Below, one piece after another: positions 22,737 through 35,051 of a stretch of DNA of 64,000 nt (the stretch's first letter is position 1; every line of letters starts with the position of its first letter). The position numbers and the translations under genes were made by a program. A model generated the notes under the pieces. The model was not told the origin of the DNA. It was given only the letters and a program-made list of their open reading frames with translations, and ran no database searches. Origin of the DNA: Pseudofabraea citricarpa (Eukaryota > Ascomycota > Leotiomycetes > Helotiales > Dermateaceae); the NCBI GenBank assembly GCA_029641185.1, contig JAPWGK010000004.1, positions 1,240,001 to 1,304,000 on the forward strand, given 5' to 3'.

Positions 22737-23194
22737 ATGAAGAACATGAGCTACGATAGATTATCTTAACAACAATATAAGCTTTGGTATTCAAGCAGGC
22801 TTCCCAATTTACGCTTGTAATCACTTGGAAGAGAAACGTGATTTGCCGCTCCGTTATCGAAAGCAGAAGTGACAAGTCTCTTCTGCACTTTCATTGCAAT
22901 GTCTATTTGCAAGCAACTAAGCGAGGTGATTGGAATGAAGGTGTCTAAAATTTTCGATATAAGCGCTAGCTATGCCAGTAGAACAAGACAAGTCTAACGC
23001 ATAAAATGACAGAAGCTGCATGCGAAGCCACCGCTGCATGCGCGCCTCCTAACAAAGTTTTAAACTAGTCATGCAGAAGCCCCGGCAATGATAGATGATC
23101 AAAAAGATATTCTGAAATGCGCTCCCTAAATTTAACTTCCTACGCAAAGGCATCAAAAAACAAGTTTTCCCTCGGGCTCCTCGGCAGGCGAGAA
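22737..23194. other. Tail-to-tail spacer between twinfilin and the carrier gene
   Basis: Non-coding sequence holding the 3' ends of two convergent genes. Nothing else is seen. Confidence 0.45.
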
Positions 23195-24496
23195 TTATTC
23201 TTCGTATTGACCACCAATGATCTTGATATTGCTATGTTCGATCTTGTCCTTGAGGAACTCATATACGGTAAATGTCACGGCTTGACCTGGTGCTACTCGC
23301 ATGATACGGGGTGTAATACCCTTATAGAAAGCATGGAATCCTTCTTGTCTGCAAAGCAAATCTTAATTAGTGATTTGATCTTTTACGGTGAATTTTCAAA
23401 AGACTGGGATGTGGAGACCACTTACTTGAACATATCTTTAGCAATCGCTGTTATTCTCGACATAGCTGTCTCACCCGGAATACCAGGGGTCTTCTGCAGT
23501 CTAGTCTTGATCGTATCGATGGGTGCGTTGGAAAGAGGTCCCATGGCTCCAGATACGAGACCAATAAGTGTCGTTTGCCAAGAAGGGAGTTGACCTCCTT
23601 GCAACTCCGGCTGCCATTTTTGCAGTATTGATTTAAATTCACTGTAGGCTGTAAAGTTCACTGCTTGATTGGACCCTATTGCGGACGAAAAATAACAGCT
23701 TGTTAGCCTCCCTCATTTGCAAACCAAGCCTTCTTATATTCTTCACTTACCTTGCCGTAATGCTGTGAGAGAAATACCGCGATACAAAGCGCCGAATCCT
23801 TCTTCCTTCAAGACAGTATAGAGAGCATGTGGTGCGCTGCGATATTTTGGAATATCGAGGGGATCCGCCATACTGTGATGCTGGGCTTGTAACCGGATCT
23901 TGATCACTTCCATAGGTGTTACGACCGCAACCGCTTCTGTTACACCTGCAAGTAGACCAGCTAGTCGATAGTATATTAGCACGTTTCTCACAGGGTGTCT
24001 CTCCAGTGTAAAAACACACCTAAGAATACCGCCTGGCCGCTCACTTCCCCTGTCTTCTTGTCTGCCAAAGCCTTTTTATAGGCTTCAAAACTCGTGAATC
24101 TAATCGCCATCTTGGGTACAATACCCGTCACCACGGCGCCCAACCCTTTGTATAATCCAAGAGGTGTTTCTCGTTTTATGATCTCGGCTCCGGTAGTAAT
24201 AAAACCACGTTTCTTTGCGCCGGGTGCGCGTGCTCGACGAGAAAGCTGCATTCGGACCTTTATGGTGTCTTGAGATTTTGGTCAGTGTTCTGTCCATGAT
24301 TTGCCAGCCTGAAGAGTTCATCAGTCTGTTACATACCTAAAGGATGGCATACAAGAGCCTCCATCATACCAGCAGCACCACCAGCTACAGTTGTATTAGT
24401 CAAAAGGCATACAACACTTTGAAGTATCAACCCACCGATCAAATTGGTCGCTGGCGAAGCTGGCTTTTTGCCATTTCCATTTCCGTTCTTTGACAT
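23195..24496 (-). CDS. SFC1: Mitochondrial succinate/fumarate-type carrier
   Basis: Six exons: 24496-24436, 24384-24337, 24268-24020, 23960-23751, 23675-23426, 23348-23195; 323 residues. The protein has the three repeats of the mitochondrial carrier family, each with the PX[DE]XX[KR] signature: HPLDTIKVRMQ, TPMEVIKIRLQ and APIDTIKTRLQ. Six membrane helices are expected in the inner mitochondrial membrane. The sequence matches the Sfc1/Acr1 type, which imports succinate for fumarate during growth on two-carbon substrates (family knowledge). The N-terminus is a short Asn/Gly/Lys-rich tail. Intron phases place each short exon exactly between conserved motifs. Confidence 0.92.
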
Positions 24497-26161
24497 TATG
24501 ACTCAATCTGGTACCCAAATTACGTCCAGCGGTGTTGTCGCAACTGGTAATAATAGCTTGCCGAACTGCTGGTGTTATCGGTGTGAAGTCTCAAATGAAT
24601 AAGTATACTTCTATGCAAAAAGGTGTCATCGAGCAGGAGCAAAATCCAAAAATAAGAAAAGGAGATGGTGTTCTAAGAAAAGTGTAGCAGAAAGTGAACG
24701 TGAAGATTCGGTGGTCTTATTACCCTTGACCAACCTGGGCCGAGAATTTTGATCCGCGGTTCAAAGAACAGTCAGAGGATCAGCTTAGAAGCCTTATTTG
24801 CCCGCATGGAGTAAAGGCAAACGCCCATATGTGGCATAGCCATGTGCGGAGTCGGGTAGGAGGTGAGTTTCGTGTTAGCTCGGCGCAACGGATGGCCCAG
24901 ATGTCGGGAATCGAGCTATTGGATTTGCTGCTCCAGCTTGTGATTCAGTCATGGTCAAAGTCCCAAGCACTCGAACAGAACACGATGATGGATACAGCCA
25001 TGGCATCTCTTCTGGGCACCTTTGCAGATTGGTTATTCTGTGTGCAATGCCATTGTTGCCGTCCTTTGTGACTTCATTGTTGTTTCCCTTTCATGTGCCT
25101 GCCGGTGACGTTTTGTGATCTACCGCAGCCGGCCATGGTCAATGCCCCTGGAGCTGCAGCTTGTGATTTTGCGGGGGAATGCCCCTGCGGCTGTTGATTT
25201 GTCGGCTGTTGTCGCGTCGAGCAGGAGAGATGAGGGAGGAGAGGAATGCGATCATCGGAAGTCATCGGCCACACTGAAATGCCTCGGCTCAGTGGAAAGA
25301 AGGACGGTCACGTGCGTGTGTGCCAAGTCGTTGACCATTTAGCATTGCTACATAGCTATTGTTCCAATAATTGGCATCAGCTTTGCTTTGCTCTCAGCTC
25401 GTAGCGGTCGCTTCGTGTCGCTTGAGTCAGTCCTTGTCTCGTGCTTCTCCTCGCTGAAGCCGCATCTAGCGACGGCTGCTTGCGTGCTTTCTCTCTTGAC
25501 CGCTGCCTGTGCTCAATCCACTCGGTCAAGTACGGTACGCAACGCAAGATATAAAAGTCCTGGATAGATTTGAAAGTCAATGCCCATACGTGAGAGTTGA
25601 GACTCACACCGCTCTTCGCACTTGTCATGGCAATGAGATTCCTCAGACCGACCTCAGACTGAGCGTGTCTTAACAGAGTGTGGAATTAACTTTGGACACT
25701 CTGGTCCTCAACTTGGCGAAAGGCTTCTTCTGGTAAGGCTACCATGGTGATTGGAAGGACAACCGTCTGTGAAGAGTAAAACTCTTGGACCTGGTGGACC
25801 ACTTCATCTTCAGCGAGGCATATTTCACGTGAAGGCAGTACTTTGGCCGTGCCAGCTTGGCTGGCATGTGACAAAGAGACTGGTGTAGAAAGCGCTTGCT
25901 CCTGATTCAGTGAACCCCAATTGGGTTTTGATGGGTCGAGTTGCACTGAGACGTCCAGGACGGTGAATGCCTCTCAATGGACGCCTTTCCGCAAGGCTGT
26001 TGAAACTGTACAAGGCTGGATGCTGAAATGCGAGCGTGAATACGCTAGCGTCCCGATTAGGCTTAACGCAGGAAACTTTCTAACTCCAAGGCTAGAACTC
26101 AATTATTCTTGTTAGATTTCCTAAATCTTGGGGCAATGAGAGGAATTCGAATATCGACACA
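24497..26161. other. 1.7-kb divergent intergenic region between SFC1 and PUS1
   Basis: Several short open frames are present but none has recognisable protein character or splice support. It must contain the promoters of both flanking genes. Nothing else is identified. Confidence 0.45.
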
Positions 26162-28351
26162 ATGGCAGACAACACTACATCATCTGCGCCGCCTGCAGCC
26201 GGCAGTGGCTCGGCGTCAACTAATGACAGAGGCTCCAGTTCTCAAGGCTTTCGCGGTCGAGGCGGCGGTAGAGGGAGGGGCAGAGGAGGTACCAATCGAC
26301 CACAGCGCGGGAGAGGAGGTATGCGCCCTCATGGCCCAAACCCAAGGGGTGCAGATCGTAAGAGAGATGTGGGTCGCCAGGAGCACACGTTTGTCTTCCT
26401 TCGATCTCGAATTTATCCTCACTAACTAATCAAGTCGGAACCAAAAAGACAAGCGCAACGCGAGAGACGATTGGCACGCACCAAAGAGGCAGAAGGTCGA
26501 AGGTGGAGAGGCAAAGGATTCCCCTTTCACTCAGGAGGAGATTGATGGAGAGGCGCGCAAACCCAAACGGAAAGTAGCTGTTCTGATAGGATATGCGGGA
26601 ACCGGATACAAGGGCATGCAAATCAACAGTCTGGAGAAAACCATTGAGGGCGACATTTTCAAGGCCTTGGTTGCCGCTGGAGCTATCTCGAAAGCAAATG
26701 CCGATGACCCAAAGAAGTCGTCGCTGGTGAGATGTGCTCGCACGGATAAGGGTGTACACGCAGCTGGAAATGTCATATCTTTGAAATTGATTGTGGAGGA
26801 TCCAAACACAGTCCAGAATATCAACGAGCATCTGCCTCCACAGATACGGGTTTGGGGCATCGAAAGGACAAACGGGTCTTTCAGTTGCTATACAACTTGC
26901 GACTCGAGGTGGTACGAGTATCTAATCCCTACTTACTCATTCTTACCACCACACCCTCAAAGTTTCCTTGGCAAGGCTTTGGTAGAATCTGCAGAAAAAG
27001 AAGGAGTCTTTGAGAGCTATAAAGCAAGGCAAGAAGATGTCGCAAGTTTCTGGGAGGAAGCAGAAAAGAAGTACGTACAACCTATACTCGACAAACTTTC
27101 TCCGGAGATGCAGGCTGCTGTAATGGCAGATATCATGAAGGAAGATGATCCTCAAGTGGAAAAGCCTGCAAAGAAAGTCAAGAAACAAAAGACGAAAACT
27201 GAGTCAACTTTGGAACCTACCGACTCAAGCAATACTACGGAACCTAAAATCGAGAGTCTGGACGAATCAGCGGAGGCAAAGGTTGAGATTGCAATCGAGT
27301 CATCGGAAACCAAACTTGATCCCATCACTGAATCTTCGGATGCCAAGATTGAGGCAGATGCTGTAGCTGAAATTGATGCACCCTCATCTACGGATATCAC
27401 ATCAGAGGTCGAAACAAAAGACCAGAGTACTGCTACTGCAAGTGGGGAGGCTCTGACCGAGGTAGACACAAATGGCGAACCCGGATCAGTCGTAGAAGAT
27501 GATGAGGAGTCTGTTATCATCAAGACTGCACGAAGCCAAGGCGATCCAGAGAATCCAAAATCTATCCTCTCGCCTCGTGAGGTGGCAGTCAAAGAAGTTA
27601 AAGCAGCTATAATTGCTGCCAAGAAAGCATACCGAATCTCACCAAGTCGACAAAAGGCTGTTCAAGATGCCCTCAGTGTCTATATCGGCACGCGCAACTT
27701 CCACAATTATACTATCCAAAAGAGTTTCAAGGATCCATCCGCGAAACGTGTTATTCGTTCATTCAAGGTTCATCCAGATCCTATCATCATCAATGACACC
27801 GAATGGCTTTCTCTAAAAGTCCATGGCCAGTCTTTCATGATGCATCAAATCAGGAAAATGATCGCCATGGTTGCCTTGGTTGTACGTTGTGGCAGTGCAA
27901 CGAACATTATGTATGAAAGTTACGAGTCTGGGAAAATCAGCATTCCAAAGGCACCTTCCCTGGGCCTCTTGCTTGAACGCCCAGTCTTCGAAACATATAA
28001 TCAAAGGGCAGAAAAAGAGTACGGGAGAGAAAAGATCGATTTCGACAAATTCGAAAAGGAGATGAACGAGTTCAAGCAAAGAGAGATATATGATCGAATC
28101 TTCAGAGAGGAGAATAAGGAACATCAGTAAGTGCATCTTCAATTTATTAATTGATGTGGGTCAAATGGCCACTAACCATTTACCATAGATTCCATACTTT
28201 CTTCAACCACATCGATCATTATCGAAGCGACTACTTCCTCTGGATCACGGCCTCCGGTGTCGCGGCCTCTAAACAAAGCAAGGCTGCAGCAATGCTAGAC
28301 GATGCTAGTGATGACGATGATGTAGCGGATGCCAATGGGCAGGAGGGTTGA
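26162..28351 (+). CDS. PUS1: tRNA pseudouridine synthase 1 (TruA family)
   Basis: Three exons: 26162-26388, 26435-28126, 28189-28351; 693 residues. The enzyme converts uridine to pseudouridine at several positions of nuclear-encoded tRNAs and other RNAs. The first 75 residues are a Gly/Arg-rich RGG region. The TruA core starts at VAVLIGYAGTGYKGMQ (about 123), with the catalytic Asp180 in CARTDKGVHAAG. A Lys/Glu/Ser-rich insertion of about 140-160 residues (roughly 330-490) sits before GTRNFHNYT and contains an imperfect repeated pattern of ES-E/D-AK units. The conserved SFMMHQIRKM motif follows. The C-terminus is acidic (DDASDDDD). Splicing adds the final 54 residues after an intron at 28127-28188. 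Confidence 0.95.
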
Positions 28352-28452
28352 TCCAGTTATAGATGAGTAGGTACACAGATACATATTATAAAGGTTATAG
28401 CATAGGACGGGATGGATTCCAGATCCAAAAAGTAGAATACACTTACTTATTA

Positions 28453-28630
28453 TATCTTGTATTCACACTCTGAATGAGCCTTCATCGTTGTGTTCTAAAA
28501 CTCTAAACCCAAACCCTAAATTCAGTATTTCATCTGTAGTATACTGGGTTCACACTGTGGATGAGGCTTCATTCGTTGTATACTTATACCCTAAACCCAG
28601 ACCCTGGATCTAGTATGTCATGTAGTGAGT
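28453..28630. repeat. Diverged 87-bp tandem duplication with telomere-like units
   Basis: Two copies begin near 28462 and 28549 (TTCACACTC and TTCACACTG) and run in parallel through ATGAG.CTTCAT, a telomere-like AAACCC(A)AACCCTAAA segment, and an AGTATxTCATxTxTAGT segment. A further CCAACCCTAACCCTCG word occurs at about 28646-28660. The CCCTAA words match the fungal telomere repeat unit. It is not a canonical telomere array. Confidence 0.6.
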
Positions 28631-28826
28631 TGAATGGCGTGGAACCAACCCTAACCCTCGCGATAACTAACAGCAACACCCTTCCTTCCCCAACTTCATC
28701 TCCTTGCCTTTAGTTACATCGTTCCATTGCTTCCTCTTTTTATACTCGTTCCCATTCAAGACTGGGCGAGCCGTGAAACAAGCGATAGATTGCTCGCGTA
28801 TGAAGAACGGCCCTGCTGTAACCCAA

Positions 28827-28844
28827 CGATCGATCGATCGATCG
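28827..28844. repeat. CGAT tetranucleotide run
   Basis: An 18-bp run of CGAT units in the spacer downstream of PUS1; a CATC-unit run lies about 30 bp further on. Simple-sequence DNA without evident function. Confidence 0.6.
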
Positions 28845-29651
28845 CCGTGCTTACCTGCCGCATTAGATCACCTATCCATCCATCCATCCAATGAGCAGAG
28901 TACCAAAAAAAGAAAAAAGAAAAACGGGGCAAGCAACAGGCAAGGCAAGTGGGGAAGGACCCTCAGCCACACAGCACAAGATTAATAAACGTAACACGTA
29001 GATGGATGTGCAGGTGAAAGTAAGGTATATTAGACTTTTCTCGTATTCTGTAAGGTGCTTTGGTTCTGTGCGTATGGCATGCTGCTAGCTATAGAAAGAG
29101 CAAGTAACATAGAGAGAGAGAAATATTATCTTGTCATGACAATCAGAACGCCAGTCAAAAGAGAGAAGAGTACATCGCGCTACTCCCCAAATTCCCCCTC
29201 CGGTAGACCTTAAGCAAAAGCCATGCCATTTCATAGCTTCATTAACACCATACACCGCAACTGATCCCTGTAATAACAAGGATCCAAAGAGTTCAAATTA
29301 GGAAAAATGGAAAATCGTCGGCCTCCTCGAAACACCTTTTTCTGTTGTTTTCTTTTTCTTCTCTTTTGCAAGTACTCATAAAATGAGCCTAGACCAGAGT
29401 AGCTACATCTTTTTTGGTCGAGACAAACACTCGTCAGGAAACAAACGATGTGCATAGTCTGCCTGCCTTTGGGTTTATTAATAGAACATCCAACAGTCAG
29501 GGATGGAAATGACTTACTGTAGTAACCACTGGTCAGGCTCGCAACTGAAAGTCGATGCGAAAAAGATGAAAAAGATGAACCACATAAATTCACTAGCAAT
29601 AAAGTGGGTGACGAAGAAAACTGTTGCCGTAGGATGTGTGCGTAGCAGAAA

Positions 29652-31703
29652 TCATAGGATAAAGGCTCCGGTCGTCTCCTTCATGACATCGACGAAGTCA
29701 ACACGTAAGCCGATACGGTTCTGGCGATCAATGATGCTCTCCAACAGCTTTCGGGCCTTAGCCATGTTGGAACCCCAGCGCTCAGCCTTCTCGAACATGG
29801 ATATAGCCCAAGCTTGATAGACTTGATCCTTAATGACAGTGGCGGCAATAAATAGTGTATTCATCATGGCCGGTGGGGAGTTCGGCTGTTCGCGCGTAAT
29901 GCGAAGAGAGATTCTAATGATGCGAGCTGCGCATTCTTCAGTGACATTCGAGAGGTCGCCATCTGGAGATATTGCTGGCTGAAATTGTTGGTACATGATG
30001 ATTGCAGCATAATAGGACGCTAGAAGGAGAAGTCGGTTATATCCAAGGGCAGAAAGAGCGGGCGCAGCAGTGAAGGGGAGGCCTTTGGCAATTGAGAGAG
30101 CGTCAATAGCTGGTGCACTCTTGTCTTCCTCCACTTCCTTCTCCAGAGTCTCTAGACCTGCATTGACTCCAGCCCAGCTTGCAGTACCAGATGCGGTAGC
30201 CTGCCAACGACCTAGGAGAATGATTTGACCTGTGAGAATTATAGTTCGAAGGTTCAGTCTCATACAAGCTTGCAGTTGCTTCGTCTCCTCGGTTTGGACA
30301 CTTGGCGCTACAGACCAGTCCTTTGACATGGGCGTATCTTCTGTAACAGCCGAGGTCTCGATGAACTTGGTGATGTGTGGAGACATTTGCAATTGTTCTA
30401 AAATGCGGCCCGCACCACCAAAGTGAGCTGCTTGGCAATCAAGAGCACTCATCCAGACAAGAACAATAGATCCAATAGGACCAATCCGGCTCAAAGAAGC
30501 TTCTTTATTTCCCAGTTCGACTTCAATGGCATCAGCAGCATGGTCGAGAAGCTTGCGGACCTTGTCGACACCACCAGCCATAAGGCGCTCATACTCAAGC
30601 AAGAACCACATGGTGGCAAGGATGACATCAATATGAGTGCCATTTGTGGAATCTTCCTGCAGGAGCTGTACAGCATGGTCATGGCGGTCCTCAGCATCAC
30701 GCATCGACTTGCTTCTGAGATGTGCAAGATGGAGGGAAGACCATGCCATCATTGCGTTGTATAGACACTCATGAAACAATCCCATAGTAGTGAGAATGTA
30801 GGAGTATAAATTGTCCTCAGTAGAATTGCGAAGTTGGCAAAAGCGTATCATTGTGGAAGCGAAGTGTTGGAAGGGCTCCTGGTCTTTGGCAGTAATGATG
30901 ACAGTTTGCTTAGTCTTGTCTACTAATAAAGCAGCCGGGTTCTGTCCTGGGGTATTGAACCATGTAGCGTGGTCAGAGGTCTCCTTGGCTGCACCTAGTC
31001 CGGAAATGCTCTTCGTACCATTTCCTTCAGGCTTCCGAACTGCTAGGTCAGAAAGACGTTGAGCCTGGAACTCACGAGAGCTCTCTCCGTTTGTGGTTGC
31101 AGACATTCCTTGCATGCCAACATCACCTCTCATAGCAGGTGAACCGTTTACGGGGTTAGTGGACAGAAACCACGGAGATTCGGCGACAGGCGTATTTGGT
31201 CCAGTTGAGGAGCTTGCCATTGCAGAAGCTGGTCGCTTGTTCTTGCCCTTTACCAAACCCGGGAACAAAGAAGAGCCTGAGCGCTCTGTAGAACCCATAT
31301 CGCCCATCTCAGCGTCCTCGTCCTCCGGTCTTGAAGTGAAGCCTCCCTCGGTCTGGCGTCGTCTCTCACGCGACGGAGTTGTGGATTGACGTGGTCTACC
31401 TAGTCGAGGACGATCCGCAGATTGGGTGGTGGCAGATAATCGGGGACGGCCAGGACGAGGTCTGTCTGTGGTCTGGGGAGGGCGGCCAAGATTTTGAGGT
31501 AGATGGGGTTGTGGCGTTGGGTAGACACAATCCAACTTCAGGCGGATGCATGCTGAGCAGACGGGATGCAGCTCATCGCAGCGGACTCTGCGCTTACGGC
31601 AGGTAAGACATCCTTGAAGGTCATTAGAAACAGTTAGCTATCAGTAGAACTACATACCTGTCTTTGTTCTACGCTTGGGTTCACGTTCCGCGCGCTCCGC
31701 CAT
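29652..31703 (-). CDS. Zn2Cys6 transcription factor with AT-hook-like repeats
   Basis: Two exons: 31703-31658 and 31612-29652, with a 45-nt GTATGT...TTCAAG intron; 668 residues. The N-terminal cluster is CLTCRKRRVRC...CSACIRLKLDC with exact C-x2-C-x6-C-x6-C-x2-C-x6-C spacing at about residues 17-44. Just after it are three GRP repeats in a Pro/Arg-rich region (LGRPPQ, PGRPRL, LGRPRQ), resembling AT-hooks. A disordered Ser/Pro region follows to about 240. The rest is a fungal-specific regulatory (middle homology) domain, helical throughout (for example MMAWSSLHLAHLRSKSM). The target genes are unknown. No obvious metabolic neighbours are present. Confidence 0.92.
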
Positions 31704-34319
31704 TGCGATTGCTTGTTGCGCGCGACGCGACTTTCGGGCGTTCTTTCGTGGCCTGGTTGAGGGGTATGCCGGGTACTAATTCGTGTCGGGTCGAGAATAT
31801 GCGCTGCTTGATGAAGTCTTCTCACACGCGTCGAGTTTCGATGGTGTTGTGGTGAAGAGAAAGAGGAGAAAGTGTTGAAATTTAAGTCGAGGTCGGCGAG
31901 GAATGATTTAGCGAGTTCGCTAGCCGGTCGCTTACGTCTCTAGGTAGTCATAGCTTCCATTTCTGTATCAGACCAATCAAAAATTTGTTGCCTTGACCTG
32001 TAAGGTAAGCACATTCATCTAGCGAGATGTCTCTAGTCCGTTGCCTCTTCCTATCATCATTCAATAATTAAGATACTCTGCCTGGCTTCGAAATCTCGTA
32101 TACTCTGTACGAGATTTGTACCAAATTCAGTGTGATTTAGTGCTCGCTAGTGATAGTCCCACACGTGATTGTAAAATGAACCTTTGAATATTATTCCCAG
32201 GTTGAATTCGAAGTATTTTTGTATGCTGGTGAACGTAAGAAGCAGCGCTGAGAGAGGATTCTCACCTCAGAACGAGGCTTAGCTGGCATTACATGGACTC
32301 CGAGATCGAAATGACACTGGGAGCGTTTCAGCTCGCTTTCCTGTCGCTACCCGTGGGTAGTCAAAATATTCGATTTGCTATAGGATGACTGATGATCCTT
32401 CGCCAGATCTGAAGCAATCATAGCATTCTTATCCGATCGGTAAAAGACACTTGAAAGCTGAGTAATAGAGAGGTTCAGTATCAGTGGGTCGGATAGTAAG
32501 CACCTTAACCGAGGGTCGGATAAGTATGACGACAAGACCAGATCGCTACAACTGGTGACCTGTCAACAATAGAGTAACAAGGCGCAAAACATGAGAATAT
32601 ATTATTTCGATTGCTCTTGATATTTCGGTCGGGTCGCTGTAAGTGAGGGGTCATGAGTATCCGTGAAAATTGCGCCTTGAAATTGACCCTGGTAGCGACA
32701 CCCGAGATTGCAGACATCATTCAGGCTCAAAGAGTTGAGAGGGCGCAACCAATGGTTGTGTATCTCAGGGCACCATCATGCAATGATTCTGGGGTGCGCT
32801 TGCGCACAAAACCCTATGGCAATCTTTCAAATGCGTGAATCAAACAGTCGATATGTGAGCTATCGGCAGGTAGCGACTGCCAAGCTCGGACAAACAGCCA
32901 TTATATGCGAGCGAGCTACGGAGTATCACGCCACCGATAACACAGCCCTAGAACCTGGCTCAGGCAACTTCTTTGACTCTGTGGCTCATTTCTTCTTGTT
33001 TAATCCTTCTGCCGAAACGGAATCGCTAATAATGTGGGATGCTGCTGATTTGCGCCGCCGCTTGACTTATGCGCAGCGCAAGTGTGTCAGTGTACGCCTT
33101 GCATGCGAAGTAAGGCAAACAAACCTGTAAACACCAATTTTAACCCACTCCTCGCCAATCAACCCCCATCCCCTACGTTTGCGTTTTTATGTGACACAGT
33201 TGCATCTGAGTGTCGGAAGCGCGGCTGGTGTCGTTCCTTTGGTGCTTGGCGACGCGTCGCGAAAATCCCCATCGGCTAACAGGAAAAGGCTTACAGGTGA
33301 GATCTGACAGCAGGTTTACAAAGAAATTGTTGTTTATTTCAGTCGCAAGAATCCCTTAGGGTAGGATTAATGCCTAGCGTCTATCAAGTCTCGGTTTTTC
33401 TTTTCGCCGAACCGGTATGATTCACTATTTAGCGAGCAGGCTATCTAGGTGCGATTAGGGCTATAAAATACCAGTCTATGTAAGGCTAATCTGCTAAAGT
33501 TTTCAAGAAAGTACTCTAAGTCCTTAGTATATTTTTTCATGGTGGTTTTGCAACTACTACCCTAACAACTAGTTTAGTTACCGCACACTACCTCAAGCGA
33601 CCTCTATCTAAGTCGCGATATTAAACGTGACTCTATCATGTATAGAAAAGGACACGTAGACTTAAGACTAAAAAAACAGCTATAATAAACTCCTCCTATC
33701 TTTGATTTAGTTACCTCATAGCTCACTTTAATGAAATTTTCAATTTTCAACACCTTTCTTAAAGGAATATCGATCTAGATACACGCGAATAAGCCCAGGC
33801 ACAAAGTACACATCTGACATTAATTTCCAATACTTTGAAATATATAATTCTTCTTCATGCGGATTATAATATTACCTCGCACCAGGAGAGATCCTCAGGT
33901 TCCAAACAAACTCTTTCCCCCGAAACCTACAGTCCGAAAACCTAAATATTTCCGGTCTCGGTTTCGGCCCCTCGCTAATCTCTTATTCGCCTGTGCCCAC
34001 ACTTCATTCCTACACCACTCGACAATTGTTATTGGGAACTTCTATGAAGAAACAATGCTCTATAATGGGGGAAGGAAGAGTCTATGATTCAACGAGGCCT
34101 AAATTGTCCTCAAGTAGGCAACCACCAAGGCAACATACAAAGTCAGTCAAATCAGAGTATCACCGGGTGAGTAAATACTAAAGGAAGGAAAAATGAATTC
34201 ACCGCATGTCCTATCCCCATATTTCACCTTGGAAATTTGCAAGATATTCATGATAGACTGTTAGTGCTCGTCTCTAGCTTCTGGGAGATTATGCGACATG
34301 AAGTCCTTGCCGAGTCACT
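31704..34319. other. 2.6-kb gene-poor region including a TpA-rich decayed segment
   Basis: No convincing gene. The first part holds the promoter of the zinc-cluster regulator. From about 33330 to 33850 the sequence becomes AT-rich with frequent CTA, TAG and TAA words and no long open frame, as expected for DNA altered by repeat-induced point mutation. Confidence 0.45.
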
Positions 34320-35051
34320 TCAGCAGGTTTCCTTGTTCGTTCTTTCATCGTGCTGCACTTTGAGCTCATTGTCTTGCCACAAGCTTAGAACCTTCTGCAT
34401 TCTCCCCTTCCTCATTCTTTCCCACAAAGCCCATCCACTAGCCAACAGAAACAATAGACCTAGCTGTATGCCTACACCAACTCCAACTTCTGTAGTATGG
34501 TATTCGGTTCCACTCGAGGTAGGCGATGAAGGGAGTGAAGTGGGTGTTGCGGCGATGAAACCCGAATGTGTCTTCGTGGGGAGTGCGCTCGTAAGGCTTG
34601 TTGTATTCGAGGGAGAGGCCGAATGCGCAGTGAGGTTAGCCTGCAGGACTCGACCTTCCGGCAGGTCGAAGAACGATAGATTGGTATCAGAGCAGTTTGT
34701 TCCCATGCCACAGACCCATGAAAACCTGTCGCAAGGTTTTAGATATTCCCAAGTCGAGACGGGTCCTATATGTATCCAATCAGCTTTCCCACATATTTCA
34801 TTTGGTGTCCTCGGTATATTATATTAGATACCTGCATTCGATCCCTCCTTTTCCGTGCAAAAGCTAGAGCACGATGAGTCGTTGTACGTCCAATCTGTGC
34901 ATCCACCCCGATATACGAGGTAATCAAAACCCATGCACAGATTGCTTCCTATGCAATTCTCACCAGGATAACAACATGTGCTGGGAGAGCTCGACGACGT
35001 ATCACAGGGCAAAAGATCACTTTCTGACCCGTCTGGGTAGAAACAGGGCAT
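34320..35051 (-). CDS. Cysteine-rich single-pass membrane protein, N-terminus uncertain
   Basis: Two resolved exons: 35051-34832 and 34765-34320; 221 residues from the ATG at 35051. The N-terminal ectodomain is Cys-rich (CFYPDGSESDLLPC, then a CC pair and YRGGCTDWTYNDSSC), typical of a common family of fungal cell-surface proteins. A second Cys segment, CDRFSWVCGMGTNC, follows, then a Ser/Thr-rich stalk, one membrane helix (GVGIQLGLLFLLASGWALW, about 170-190) and a short basic cytosolic tail. Relatives normally have a signal peptide right before CxYPDG. None precedes it here, so an upstream exon is probably missing from my model. I could not find a phase-matching signal-peptide exon. Function unknown; a surface sensor or adhesion role is only a guess. 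Confidence 0.7.

Larger units (their letters stand above)
28352..29651. other. 1.3-kb spacer with simple and telomere-like repeats
   Basis: No gene is supported. The stretch contains a diverged 87-bp tandem duplication with CCCTAA-like words (28453-28630), a GATC tetranucleotide run (28827-28844) and a CATC run near 28871-28890. The right end is the 3' flank of a zinc-cluster regulator. Confidence 0.5.

Noticed and set aside
32708..33130. Open plus-strand frame of about 140 codons
   Set aside because: No ATG at its start, no recognisable motif and no splice support.
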